A stretch of 64,000 nt of DNA from Roseitranquillus sediminis (lineage in GTDB: Bacteria > Pseudomonadota > Alphaproteobacteria > Rhodobacterales > Rhodobacteraceae): the NCBI RefSeq assembly GCF_016918935.1, contig NZ_JAFFOB010000008.1, forward strand, positions 39,267 to 103,266. The letters run 5' to 3'. Positions 42,018 to 51,500 of this stretch are shown piece after piece. Below the pieces are notes generated by a model. The model ran no database searches and was not told where the DNA came from. It saw nothing but the letters and a program-made list of their open reading frames with translations. How positions within the stretch are numbered: position 1 is the first letter of the stretch; each line of letters starts with the position of its first letter. The position numbers and the translations under genes were made by a program.

Positions 42018-43409
42018 ATGAGCAGGGACGGCCTTCCTCCGTACTTCAACATCTCGCCCGACGCGGCGCTGGCGGAGCTCGACCCGCCGACCGGGACCGG
42101 GGGCTTCGCGGCGATCGCCGAGGCCTGCCGCCGGGGGCGCGACGACCTCGCCGGGCGGGGTCTCGACGAAGCTGGGACGAAGCGGCTGCGCCTCTTCTCG
42201 ACGTGGGAGATCACCAAGTATCTGATCCCGGTCGCGCCGGGTCACTTCCGCCGGGTGCTGCGCGAGAACCCCGGCCTGCCGCAGGGCCGGTCCGAGACCG
42301 AGGGCGGCGCCAAGTGGTTCACCCTCGACGAGGTGCTGCGGCTGCGCGCCCATTTCGGCGCCGAGGGGTCCAAGGCCAAGGAGTACCTGCCCTACCGCCC
42401 CCAGGGATTGCCGGCCAAGATCGTGGCGGTGGCGAACTTCAAGGGCGGCGTCGGCAAGACCTCGACCTGTGCGCATCTCGCCATGTCCGCGGCGCTCGAC
42501 GGCTACCGGGTGCTGGTCGTCGACCTCGACAGCCAGGGCTCGATGACCAGCGTCTTCGGCGCCCGGGTGGAGGACGAGTGGGGCACCGTCTTCCCCCTCC
42601 TCGCCCGGCACTACGCGCGCCATCTGCGCGTCGACAACCAGCGCCGGATGGACCGGGGCGACCAGCCGGTGCCGCTCGACGAGACGATGACCGAGGCGCT
42701 GAAGATGACCGCCGCCGACGTGATCCGCCCGACCCACTGGCCCAACATCGACCTGATCGGCGCGCAGCTGAACCTCTACTGGTCCGAGTTCCAGATCCCG
42801 GTCTGGCGGATGCAGTCGCGGGCCTGGAAGCTGTGGGACGCGCTTTCCGACAGCCTGGCCGAGGACGGGGTGCTCGACCGCTACGACCTCGTCTTCCTCG
42901 ATACGCCCCCTGCCCTCGGCTACCTGACGATCAACGGCCTCTCCGCCGCCGACATCCTGCTGGTGCCGCTCGGCGCGAGCTTCCTCGAGTTCGACTCGAC
43001 GGGCCGGTTCTTCGACATGCTGCACGCCACCTTCGCCTCGATCGAGGAGGGCGAGAACATGGCCGCCCGCGCCCTGGGCCGGCCCGAGCTCGCCTTCGAG
43101 TGGGACGCGGTGCGCGCGGTCGTCACCCGCTACGACGGCGGCCAGCAGGCCGAGATGGCGAGCCTGATCGGCGCCTATCTGGGCCGCACCCTCAGCCCCT
43201 ACCGGCAGGACTACACCGCGCTGATCGGCCAGGCGGGCGAGGCCGCGTCGGGCATCTACGAGGCCGACTACCGCGACTTCAACCGCGAGACCTACGCGCG
43301 GGGCCGGGCCACGTTCGACGAGACCTATGCCGGCTTCAAGCGCCTTCTCTACGGCACCTGGCGGCGCGACGCGCGGGCCGCGAAGGCCGCGGCGCAGGTG
43401 GCCGAGTGA
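42018..43409 (+). CDS. parA: Partition ATPase ParA/RepA-like
   Basis: This 463-residue ParA has an N-terminal DNA-binding part of about 130 residues (RLRLFSTWEITKYLIPVAPG, KWFTLDEVLRLR, a MerR-like helix-turn-helix) and the deviant Walker A KGGVGKTST at residues 142-150. VVDLDSQGSMT (Walker A') and VFLDTPPALGYLT (Walker B) follow. It moves or positions plasmid copies with ParB. I chose the ATG at 42018 because of an AGAGAGG site 8 bases upstream; an ATG at 41964 lies inside the putative operator. It is separated from parB by an opposite-strand acetyltransferase gene. Confidence 0.94.
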   Translation: MSRDGLPPYFNISPDAALAELDPPTGTGGFAAIAEACRRGRDDLAGRGLDEAGTKRLRLFSTWEITKYLIPVAPGHFRRVLRENPGLPQGRSETEGGAKWFTLDEVLRLRAHFGAEGSKAKEYLPYRPQGLPAKIVAVANFKGGVGKTSTCAHLAMSAALDGYRVLVVDLDSQGSMTSVFGARVEDEWGTVFPLLARHYARHLRVDNQRRMDRGDQPVPLDETMTEALKMTAADVIRPTHWPNIDLIGAQLNLYWSEFQIPVWRMQSRAWKLWDALSDSLAEDGVLDRYDLVFLDTPPALGYLTINGLSAADILLVPLGASFLEFDSTGRFFDMLHATFASIEEGENMAARALGRPELAFEWDAVRAVVTRYDGGQQAEMASLIGAYLGRTLSPYRQDYTALIGQAGEAASGIYEADYRDFNRETYARGRATFDETYAGFKRLLYGTWRRDARAAKAAAQVAE

Positions 43410-43420
43410 TGCCGCGAAAC

Positions 43421-43456
43421 GTTTCGCGCGCGAAACATCCTCCTCTTAACCCACTG
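43421..43456. repeat. Centromere-like element A (palindrome plus offset box)
   Basis: GTTTCGCGCGCGAAAC at 43421-43436 is a perfect 16-bp palindrome, placed 11 bases after the parA stop. On the minus strand a box CAGTGGGTTA (plus 43447-43456) begins exactly 20 bases before the palindrome core. This is the most degenerate of the four boxes. ParB is the likely ligand of the palindrome. Confidence 0.75.
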
Positions 43457-43459
43457 ATA

Positions 43460-44032
43460 TTACGTAGACGGCACATCTCCGGCGGGCACGCGGATCCGCG
43501 CCGGGTTGCCCACCACGGTGGCGCCCGCGGGGACGTCGCGCGTGACCACCGCGCCCGCGCCGACGGTGGCGTCGTCGCCCACCGTGACGCCCGGCATGAA
43601 GAGCGCGCCGCCGCCCACCCAGACGTTCGCGCCGATCCGCACCGGGCGCCCGAACTCCAGCCGCTGCCGCCTCAGCGCCGGATCGCGCGGATGGTCGGCG
43701 GTCAGGATCTGCACCCCCGGCCCGATCTGCGTCATCTCGCCGATCGCTACCTCCACCACGTCGAGGATGATGCAGCCGAAGTTCAGGAACGCGCCTGCGC
43801 CGAGGCTGATGTTGTAGCCGTAGTCGCAGTGGAACGGCGGCCGGATGAAGGCCCCCTCTCCCGCATGGGCGAAGAGCTCGACGAGCATCGCGTGCCGCTC
43901 CTCGCGCGGCATGGCGAGGCGGCCGTTGAAGCGGTCCATCCAGGCGTTCGCGCGAGCGCTGTCCGCGGCGATCTCGGGACCCTCCGCCACGTAGAGCTCG
44001 CCCGCCAGCATCTTGTCCTTCTCGCTCCGCAT
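43460..44032 (-). CDS. Maltose/galactoside O-acetyltransferase (Maa/LacA family)
   Basis: This 190-residue acetyltransferase starts RSEKDKMLAGELYVAEGPEI, typical of the Maa/LacA/NodL group, and continues with hexapeptide repeats (GAGAFLNFGCIILD, IGANVWVGGGALFMPGVTVG, TVGAGAVVTRDVPAGATVVG). The catalytic His lies in ILTADHPRD. It acetylates a sugar hydroxyl using acetyl-CoA. It is coded on the strand opposite to parA and parB and lies between them. It may modify the EPS repeat sugar, in keeping with the surrounding glycosyltransferases. Confidence 0.92.
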   Translation of the reverse strand: MRSEKDKMLAGELYVAEGPEIAADSARANAWMDRFNGRLAMPREERHAMLVELFAHAGEGAFIRPPFHCDYGYNISLGAGAFLNFGCIILDVVEVAIGEMTQIGPGVQILTADHPRDPALRRQRLEFGRPVRIGANVWVGGGALFMPGVTVGDDATVGAGAVVTRDVPAGATVVGNPARIRVPAGDVPST

Positions 44033-44095
44033 CCCGCCCTCCCCTCGCTCCGGCGGCCCGGTCTAGCGCGTCCCGAAATCCGGCGACAGCCACGA

Positions 44096-44134
44096 GATGT
44101 TTCGCGCGCGAAACATCCCGCTGCCAAGTCACTG
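44096..44134. repeat. Centromere-like element B
   Basis: A 22-bp perfect palindrome occupies 44096-44117 (core GTTTCGCGCGCGAAAC at 44099-44114, extended by GAT and ATC). On the minus strand the box CAGTGACTTG (plus 44125-44134) starts 20 bases before the core. It is upstream of parB. Two weaker relatives follow: GTTTCGCGGCGAAC near 44160 and a half site near 44179. Confidence 0.8.
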
Positions 44135-44238
44135 GATTCACTAGATCGGCCCGAGCGACGTTTCGCGGCGAACGCCCGTTTCGCGCGCCCTCAACCCCGG
44201 CCGCCCCACCCTGCCCGTCCCGCGACCAGGAGGCTTCC

Positions 44239-45210
44239 ATGGCCCGCAAGCGCCTGACCCCCGCCATCTTCGCCGAACCCGAGGCCGCGCCCGAGACCAA
44301 GGCGATGGGCCTCGCCCGCACTGTCACCCGCGGCCGTCCGCCGATCGCCCGCGTCGCCGGCGAGGCGGCGGCCGAGGCCGCGCTTGCCGAGCTCTCGTCC
44401 GAGTTCGAGGCGGCGCGGCGCGAGGGGCGCTTCATCCAGCAGATCCCGCTCGATGCGATCGAGGCCGAGCATCTGGTGCGCGACCGGCTCAGCGCCGACG
44501 GCGAGGAGATGGCGACGCTCAAGGCCAGCATCGCCGCCCGCGGTCAGCAGACCCCGATCGAGGTGGTCGAGCTGAGCGAGGGCCGGTTCGGCCTGATCTC
44601 GGGCTGGCGCCGGCTGACCGCGCTCCGGGCGCTTCGCGACGAAACGGGCGATCCGCGGTTCGAGCGGGTCGAGGCGATCCTGCGCCGCCCTGAGGGCGCG
44701 GCCGAGGCATATCAGGCGATGGTCGACGAGAACGAGATCCGCGTCGGCCTCAGCCACTGGGAGCGGGCGCGGGTGGCGGCCAAGGCGGCGGAGCTCGGCC
44801 TCTACCCCACGGCGCGCCACGCGGTGCGGGCACTCTTCGCGACGGCGAGCCGGCCGAAGCGCTCCAAGATCGGGTCGTTCCTGACGCTCTACCAGGCACT
44901 CGACGGCGCCCTGCGGTTTCCCGCCGCGCTGCCCGAGCGGCTGGGCCTCGACCTCGCGAAGTCGCTCGATGCCGACGCCGGCCTCGCCGCCCGCCTGCGC
45001 ACCGCTCTGGAGGCCACCGCATCCGCCGACGCCGCGGCCGAGCAGGCGGCGCTGGCCCGCGTTCTGCGCAAGCCGCCCACGGCACCCGCGCGCCCCGAAC
45101 CGGGGGTGCGCCTCTCCCGCAAGGGCCACCGCATCGTGCTCGAGGGCGCGGGGGTGGACGAGGCGCTGGCGAGGGATCTCGAGGCATGGCTCGCGCAGCG
45201 CAACGCCTGA
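44239..45210 (+). CDS. parB: Partition protein ParB
   Basis: This 323-residue protein has the ParB/RepB pattern: an N-terminal nuclease-like fold segment (IQQIPLDAIEAEHLVRDRL, SIAARGQQTPIEVVEL, GLISGWRRLTALRAL), followed by DENEIRVGLSHWERARVAAK and a helix-turn-helix (TARHAVRALFATASRPKRSKIGSFL). It binds the parS-like palindromes and recruits ParA. It starts at ATG after CAGGAGG. Elements C and D follow the gene. Confidence 0.93.
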   Translation: MARKRLTPAIFAEPEAAPETKAMGLARTVTRGRPPIARVAGEAAAEAALAELSSEFEAARREGRFIQQIPLDAIEAEHLVRDRLSADGEEMATLKASIAARGQQTPIEVVELSEGRFGLISGWRRLTALRALRDETGDPRFERVEAILRRPEGAAEAYQAMVDENEIRVGLSHWERARVAAKAAELGLYPTARHAVRALFATASRPKRSKIGSFLTLYQALDGALRFPAALPERLGLDLAKSLDADAGLAARLRTALEATASADAAAEQAALARVLRKPPTAPARPEPGVRLSRKGHRIVLEGAGVDEALARDLEAWLAQRNA

Positions 45211-45221
45211 TCTGGCGGTTT

Positions 45222-45260
45222 CAATGACTTGCGCGGCAGATGTTTCGCGCGCGAAACATC
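45222..45260. repeat. Centromere-like element C
   Basis: Box CAATGACTTG (45222-45231) is followed, with its start exactly 20 bases before the core, by the 22-bp palindrome at 45239-45260. It lies 11 bases after the parB stop, and here box and palindrome run in plus orientation. Confidence 0.8.
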
Positions 45261-45353
45261 CTGCGCGGCATCCCGGGCTCGGCGGATTTACCACGCCAGC
45301 CATCTTCCGCCGCCTGGCACACCCGTGTTTCGCCCCAAGGCCGGTCGCGAAAT

Positions 45354-45391
45354 CAATGACTTGTTGGCTAGATGTTTCGCGCGCGAAACAT
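45354..45391. repeat. Centromere-like element D
   Basis: Box CAATGACTTG (45354-45363) is identical to that of element C and again 20 bases before the core palindrome (45374-45389, extended to 20 bp at 45372-45391). It lies 80 bases upstream of the glycosyltransferase starting at 45472, so ParB bound here could influence that promoter. Confidence 0.8.
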
Positions 45392-45471
45392 TTCGGCGGC
45401 TGAGGAGGCGGCTTCCGTCGCGCGGCCGGGCGGGCTATCTGCCGCCCCGGACGTCCTGCGCGAGCGAGGCT

Positions 45472-46353
45472 ATGAGCGACACCACCGACGCGACGAACGG
45501 GCGCCCGAGGGCCGCGATCGTCATTCCGCACTACGACGACGTGGCACGGCTCGGCCGGTGCCTCGACGCTCTCGCGGCGCAGGATCGCTCGGGGATCGAG
45601 TTGGTGGTGGTCGACAACGGCTCGACCCAGAGCCTCGACGCAGTGCGGGCGGCGCATCCTTGGGCGCGGTTCGTGACCGAGGCCCAGAAGGGCGCGGCGG
45701 CGGCACGCAACCGGGGCGTGGCCGAGACGACCGCCACGGGCCTCATCTTCCTCGACGCCGACTGCGTGCCTGCGCCGGACTGGCTGGCGGCGGCGCGGCG
45801 GGCGGTCAGGTTCGGCACCGTCACCGGCGGGCGGGTAGACGTCTTCGACGAGACCGAGGGGCCCCGCAGCGGGCCGCAGGCGTTCGAGACGGTCTTCGCC
45901 TTCGACCAGCGGGCCTATGTCGAGCAGAAGGGCTTCTCCGTCACCGCGAACCTCGTCACCACACGGGCGGTGTTCGAGGCGACGGGGCCGTTCGTGCCCG
46001 GTCTCAGCGAGGATCTCGACTGGTGCCGCCGGGCGGTCGCGGGGGGCGCGCGGCTCGTCTACGACGATGCGCTGAGGGTGGCGCATCCGTCGCGCGGGGA
46101 CTGGGCGTCGCTGGCGAAGAAGTGGCGGCGGCTGAGCGCCGAGGGCTTCGCCACGGACGGGCAGGGCGCTCGGGCGCTCTGGGCCACGAAGGCGCTGGCG
46201 ATGCCGGCGAGCGTCCTGGCCCACGCGCCGCGCGTGCTGCGCGATCCCCGCCTTTCGGCCGCCGAGAAGGGCCGGGCGTTGGGGACGCTCACGCGCCTCA
46301 GACTGGCACGGGCGGGCTGGATGCTGCGCCAGGCGGCCACTGGGCGGCCCTGA
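45472..46353 (+). CDS. Family 2 glycosyltransferase
   Basis: This 293-residue GT2 has AIVIPHYDDVARLGRCLDAL, VVVDNGSTQSLDAV, and the donor-metal motif LIFLDADCVPAPDWLAA at about residues 87-103, then GGRVDVFDE and an acceptor-side PFVPGLSEDLDWCRRA (ED of the catalytic base). The ATG at 45472 is chosen, with GCGAGG upstream; the frame is open back to 45229 but includes centromere elements. It should act on the cytoplasmic side in polysaccharide assembly. Confidence 0.87.
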   Translation: MSDTTDATNGRPRAAIVIPHYDDVARLGRCLDALAAQDRSGIELVVVDNGSTQSLDAVRAAHPWARFVTEAQKGAAAARNRGVAETTATGLIFLDADCVPAPDWLAAARRAVRFGTVTGGRVDVFDETEGPRSGPQAFETVFAFDQRAYVEQKGFSVTANLVTTRAVFEATGPFVPGLSEDLDWCRRAVAGGARLVYDDALRVAHPSRGDWASLAKKWRRLSAEGFATDGQGARALWATKALAMPASVLAHAPRVLRDPRLSAAEKGRALGTLTRLRLARAGWMLRQAATGRP

Positions 46354-46359
46354 GCGATA

Positions 46360-46372
46360 TTTCGCCGCGAAA
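46360..46372. repeat. Degenerate relative of the centromere palindrome
   Basis: TTTCGCCGCGAAA is a 13-bp palindrome that shares the TTTCGC/GCGAAA arms of elements A-D but has a shorter centre and no clear box. It may be a weak ParB site or chance. Confidence 0.3.
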
Positions 46373-46434
46373 CATTTGCACAATCTTTGTCCCTGGGCCT
46401 TACCTCCCGAGACGAAGCGAAGGAGCGGTACGGT

Positions 46435-46884
46435 TTGGGCAAGCGGATCCTGGCCATCGCCTCGGGCGGCGGGCACTGGCAGCAGCTGATGGAGATGCGC
46501 CCCGCCTTCGAGGGGCACGACGTCACCTACGCGACGACCATGCCGGGCCTGCCCGAACGCTTCGGGGCGGCGCCGGCGGTGATCGTGCCCGACTGCAACC
46601 GCGACCGGAAGCTCGCGGCGCTGCACTCGACCGCGGCGCTCGTGCGGCTCGTCTGGCGGGTGCGGCCGCAGGTGGTGATCTCGACCGGCGCGCTGCCGGG
46701 CGTGATCGCGCTGGCGTTCGGCAAGGCGCGGGGGGCGCGGACGATCTGGGTCGATTCCGTCGCCAACGCCGAGGAGATGTCGCTGTCGGGCCGGCTGGCG
46801 CGGCGGGTGGCCGACCTCTGGCTCAGCCAGTGGGAACATGTCGCAGCCCAATCCGGAGCCGGGTATGCGGGGGCGGTGCTGTGA
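46435..46884 (+). CDS. PssD/Alg14-like glycosyltransferase subunit
   Basis: This 149-residue protein begins GKRILAIASGGGHWQQLMEM, the Alg14/PssD/Cps14F start, with LVWRVRPQVVISTGALPGVIALAF further on. It is the membrane-anchoring, acceptor-binding half of a split GT28-type enzyme. I assign a TTG start at 46435 because AAGGAG lies nine bases upstream and homology begins there; the frame is open to 46387. The stop overlaps the GTG of the partner gene. Confidence 0.85.
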   Translation: MGKRILAIASGGGHWQQLMEMRPAFEGHDVTYATTMPGLPERFGAAPAVIVPDCNRDRKLAALHSTAALVRLVWRVRPQVVISTGALPGVIALAFGKARGARTIWVDSVANAEEMSLSGRLARRVADLWLSQWEHVAAQSGAGYAGAVL

Positions 46885-47360
46885 TCCTGGTCACGGTCGG
46901 CACCCAGCTGCCGTTTCCGCGCCTGATCGACGCGATGGAGCGGATCGCGGCCGAGACGGGCGAGCGCGTGGTGGCGCAGACCGGGCCGGTTTCGGGACGG
47001 GGGCAGGGGGCCTGGCCGCACCTCGACCAGCGCCCGACGCTGGCGCCCGCCGAGTTCGATGCGCTCTTCAAGGAGGCGCGCGTGGTCGTCGCCCACGCCG
47101 GGATCGGCTCCATCCTTTCGGCGCGACGGCACCGGCGGCCGCTGGTGATTCTGCCCCGGCGCCACGCATTGGGCGAGCACCGCAACGACCACCAGCTGGC
47201 AACCGCGCGGGCGGTGGCGAAGCTGCCCGGCATCCATGTCGCGTGGCAGGCGGACGAACTGGGGCCGATCCTGGCGCGCGAGCTGGACCCGGCGGGCGAG
47301 GGCGGCAGCGCCAGCCGCGACGCCCTGATCGCCCGCCTGAAGGAGTTCATCGAGGCATGA
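46881..47360 (+). CDS. PssE/Alg13-like glycosyltransferase subunit
   Basis: This 159-residue protein starts ILVTVGTQLPFPRLIDAMER and contains ARVVVAHAGIGSILSARRHR and LPRRHALGEHRNDHQLATA, the Alg13/PssE/Cps14G pattern that binds the nucleotide-sugar donor. With the preceding PssD-like subunit it makes a two-part glycosyltransferase, often adding a glucuronic acid or galactose. It starts at GTG overlapping the upstream stop, and its own stop overlaps the next ATG. Confidence 0.88.
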   Translation: MILVTVGTQLPFPRLIDAMERIAAETGERVVAQTGPVSGRGQGAWPHLDQRPTLAPAEFDALFKEARVVVAHAGIGSILSARRHRRPLVILPRRHALGEHRNDHQLATARAVAKLPGIHVAWQADELGPILARELDPAGEGGSASRDALIARLKEFIEA

Positions 47361-48328
47361 CCGAGACCCGCCGCGCCGACGACGGGCGCCCCGAGGCACA
47401 GCCGGCCGAGCTGACGGTCATCGTCGTCAGCTACAACACGCGCGAGCTGACGCTGGCGGCGCTGAGGACGCTCCACGCCACGACGAAGGCGACCGCGCTG
47501 CACGTGGTGGTCTGGGACAACGCCTCGGAGGACGGCTCGGCCGAGGCGGTGGCGGCCGAGTTCCCCGAGGCCGAACTGATCGCGTCGGACGACAACATCG
47601 GCTTCGCTGCCGCCAACAACCGGGTGGCCGATCGGGCGGGGACCGAGTGGCTGCTGCTCCTCAACCCCGACACCGAGGTGCACGAGGGGGCGATCGACAA
47701 CCTGATGGCCTTCGCCCGCGCGCACCCCGAGGCGGGGATCTACGGCGGCCGCACGGTGTTCCCCGACGGCAGCCTCAACATCGCCTCCTGCTGGCGGCGG
47801 ATCACGCCCTGGAGCGCGTTCTGCATGGCGACCGGGCTGACGGCGGCGTTCCCGCGCTCGGAGCTCTTCAACCCCGAGGCGATGCCATCCTGGAAGCGCG
47901 ACAGCGTGCGTGAGGTCGACATCGTGGTCGGCTGCTTCCTCCTGATCCGCCGCGACCTCTGGCGCGAGCTGGGTGGCTTCGACCTGCGCTACTGGATGTA
48001 CGGCGAGGAGGCGGACCTTTGCGCCCGCGCCCGCGCCCGCGGCTGGCGCCCGGCGATCACGCCCGACGCGCAGATCATGCATCTCGTCGGCGCCGCCAGC
48101 CGCACCCAGTCCGGCAAGCGGGTGCTGCTGGCGCAGGCGCGCACGCAACTCATCCGCGACCACTGGCCGGCGGCGCTGGTGCCGCTGGGGGTGGGGCTGA
48201 TGTGGCTCTGGGGCGCGCTGCGGATGACCGGCGGCCGACTTGCCGGCGGCACCCGGCGCGAGACCTGGGAAGCGGTCTGGCACGCCCGCCGCGACTGGCT
48301 GCAAGGCTACACCGCCCCAGGCGAGTAG
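47357..48328 (+). CDS. Family 2 glycosyltransferase, rhamnosyltransferase-like
   Basis: This 323-residue GT2 resembles the WbbL/RfbF rhamnosyltransferase group: TVIVVSYNTRELTLAALRTL, VVWDNASEDGSAE, NIGFAAANNRVADRAG, LLLLNPDTEVHEGA and DIVVGCFLLIRRDLWRELGGFD with YGEEADLCAR. The last segment is the C-terminal acceptor region with a conserved Glu-Asp pair. Given RmlB, RmlC and RmlD nearby, dTDP-rhamnose is a plausible donor, but this is inferred. The ATG overlaps the PssE-like stop. Confidence 0.87.
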   Translation: MTETRRADDGRPEAQPAELTVIVVSYNTRELTLAALRTLHATTKATALHVVVWDNASEDGSAEAVAAEFPEAELIASDDNIGFAAANNRVADRAGTEWLLLLNPDTEVHEGAIDNLMAFARAHPEAGIYGGRTVFPDGSLNIASCWRRITPWSAFCMATGLTAAFPRSELFNPEAMPSWKRDSVREVDIVVGCFLLIRRDLWRELGGFDLRYWMYGEEADLCARARARGWRPAITPDAQIMHLVGAASRTQSGKRVLLAQARTQLIRDHWPAALVPLGVGLMWLWGALRMTGGRLAGGTRRETWEAVWHARRDWLQGYTAPGE

Positions 48329-48568
48329 CGATTCGCAACCCACGCGCGAGCGATGGCTGCCGCACCTGACCCGAGGCGCGAGGCGCGTTGCGGGTGCCTG
48401 CGGCAGAGTGGCGAAAGCGGGCGGCCCGGGTCGGGCCGGTTCCTCCGGTCGGCAAGATTGAGCCCTTGTCGGCAACAATCCGCACTCTGCCGCCCCGTTG
48501 TTGAGCTGGCGGATGCAATGCCGAGGCCCCTGCGCTAGCAGTCGCGCAGCAAGAAGACGGGGACAGTC

Positions 48569-51500
48569 ATGGCAGACAATCAGCGGGCGGACACCATCCT
48601 GGTGTCCGACGAGAAGGAATTGCGTTCGGCCTACGATGCGCTTTCGAAGGGGAACGGCGGGACGATCCTCATCGAGAGCGGCGCCGAGCGGTTCAACGTC
48701 TCGTTCGACGGCGACAGCGCGGGCAAGGCGCCGGTCCTGATCACCTCGCAGGATCCCGATGAGCCCGTTCTGGTCAGCCAGCTCAACATGAGCGGCGTCG
48801 AGAACGTCACGGTGACGAACCTGGTCGTGGACGGCACCGGAGCCGGCAACGACTGGTGGGACGGCGACTTCCGGATCGGCAGCTCGAAGAACGTCGAGAT
48901 CCGGGACGTGGAGTTCCGCAGCGACGCCGACGGCTTCATCGTCAAGAACAACACCACCAACGTCGAGAAGGGCGCGGGGCTGGGCAACATCGAAGGCAGC
49001 GAAAACGTCGTCTTCGCAGAGAACACCATCACCGGCTACTACCACGCGCTCGGCGTGTTCGAGGCCGACGGTATCAGGATCGAGGGCAACGAGTTCACCA
49101 AGATCCAGGGCGACGGCATCCGCATGGGCGGCGTGCGCGGCATCGAGATCACCGGCAACCACTTCCACGATTTTTATGGTTCCACCAATGACCGGAACCA
49201 TGACGACATGATCCAGATCTGGGGCAACAACACGAACCGTGCGACCCAGGATGTCAGGATCAGCGGCAACTACTTCGACAGCGGCAACGGGCCGGCCAGC
49301 CAGACGATCTTCATCCGCAACGAGAAGGTCGGTTCGACCGGCCTCTACAGCGACATCGAGATCACCGACAACGTGATCCGCAACGGCCACATCCACGGCG
49401 TCCATGTCGCCGACACCACGGGCGTGAGGGTCGAGGGCAACACGCTGCTGTGGAACAAGGCCTCGGCGATGTACACGCATGCATGGAGCGAGGGCGTCAG
49501 CGGCGCGCCGAAGGTCCGCCTGGTCAACGTGACGGACGCGGTGATCGAGAACAACATCTCCTCCGGCACGTCCTGGGGCGACGGGATCACGGGGAACAAC
49601 AACGTCTCGCTCAGCTACGACGACCCGCGCTCGCCCGACTACGTGGGGACGCACTTCGTCAACGCGCTGGCCGAGGGGCTGGTCGACCTGCGCGACCTGC
49701 GCCTGCTGCCCGACAGCCCCTGGAACGGCAAGGTCGGCGCGAGCCTGTCGCAGGCGCAGACCCGGTCGGAGGACGGCGTCGAGGCGGTGATCTCCTACGG
49801 CTACGCGCCCGATGACCGCTATCTGGTGGAGTTCGACGCGGGCCTGTCGCTGGACGAGGACGGGCGCGCGGCGGGTCCGGACACCCGCTTCGTCTGGACT
49901 TTCTCGGACGGGGTGGTGAAGCAGGGCGAGACGGTCGAGCGGCTCTATGACGGCGAGGGCGCGCACTCGGTCACGCTCGAGGTGGTTCGCGACGGCAAGG
50001 TGGCCGACCGCATCACCCGCGACTTCTCGGTCGAGACCAAGGACCTGCTGATCCTCGACTTCGAGGATGGCGCGGTCGACCTCTCCTCGCACGAGTCGAA
50101 GCTGAAGCTGCTGGGGCCACAGGAGCTGCTGAGCGGCGAGAGCGGCGACGGCTACCGCATCGGCGGCGACCGCGAGATCCGGGTCGACCGGGGCAACGGG
50201 CAGATCCACAACCTCGAGACGTTCGGTCTGACGCTGGACCTGCGCCTGCTGCAGAAGGGAGGCGAGGGCTACTTCCTGCACTTCAACGGCGTGTTCGACG
50301 GCCGCGTCAACGACGATGGAACGGTGCGGTTCCAGTTCCGGACGAGCGACGGCAGGTACGAGCTGACGACCGACCGGGCGGTATTCGACGACACCGGATT
50401 CCACCGGATCGGCATCGCCTATGACGGCGTCGAGGGGCGGCTGGCGCTCATCGCCGACGGCGAGATCGTGGCCGAGACGGAAGCCTCGGGGATGACCGCG
50501 CCCATCAATCATTCCAGCATGATCTTCGGCCATGCATGGCACGAGACCGTCCCGGCGGTGCTCGACAACATCTACTTCAGCGCCGATCCCGAGGTCGCCG
50601 GAACGCTGCCCGAGGATTGGGGGAGCGGCGACGCAGGCGGCCCGACCGACGGCGACGACCAGGAGACCGGGGACGATTCCGACGACGGCGATCAGGACGG
50701 CGGCGAGGATCAGGACGGAGGTGCCGGCGATCCGGGGCCGGCCGATCCGGGCGAGGATGACGGCGACGACGAGGACGATGGTGCGGACGACGGCGGGGAA
50801 GAGCCCGCTCCGCCGGTCGACGCCGACGCGGACCTCCTCGTCCTCGACTTCGAGGGCGGGGTGAGCGACCGCTCGCCCTACGCCTCGAACGTCGAGCTGA
50901 TGGGGCCGCAGGAGCAGCCGGCCGGCGAGAGCGGCGACGGCTACCGCATCGGCGGCGACCGCGAGATCCGCATCGACCGGGGCAACGGGCAGATCCACGA
51001 ACTCGACTCGTTCGGCCTGACGATGGACCTGCGCCTGTCGGAGAAGGGGGAGGAAGGCTACTTCCTGCACTTCAACGGCGTGTTCGACGGCCGCGTCAAC
51101 GACGACGGAACGGTCCGCTTCCGGATGTGGACGAGCGACGGCAGCTACGAGCTGACGAGCGACCGGCCGGTGTTCGACGACACCGGGTTCCACCGGATCG
51201 GCATCGCCTATGATGGCGAGAGCCTCGCCCTCGTGGCGGACGGCGAGGTGGTGGCCGAGACCGCGGCCTCGGGGACCACGGCCCGGGCCGGGAGCCACAG
51301 CATGATCCTGGGCCATGCCTGGCACGAGACGCTGCCGGCGGTCATCGACAACGTCCGCCTCGGCGGGGACGCCGGGATCGTGGGCGAGGTCGATGGCGGC
51401 GGATCGGATCCGGTCGAGGAACCCGATCCGGTCGTCGATCCGGAGCCGGAGCCGGAGCCCGACCCGGTCGTGGATCCGGACCCCGTGGATGAGCCCGATC

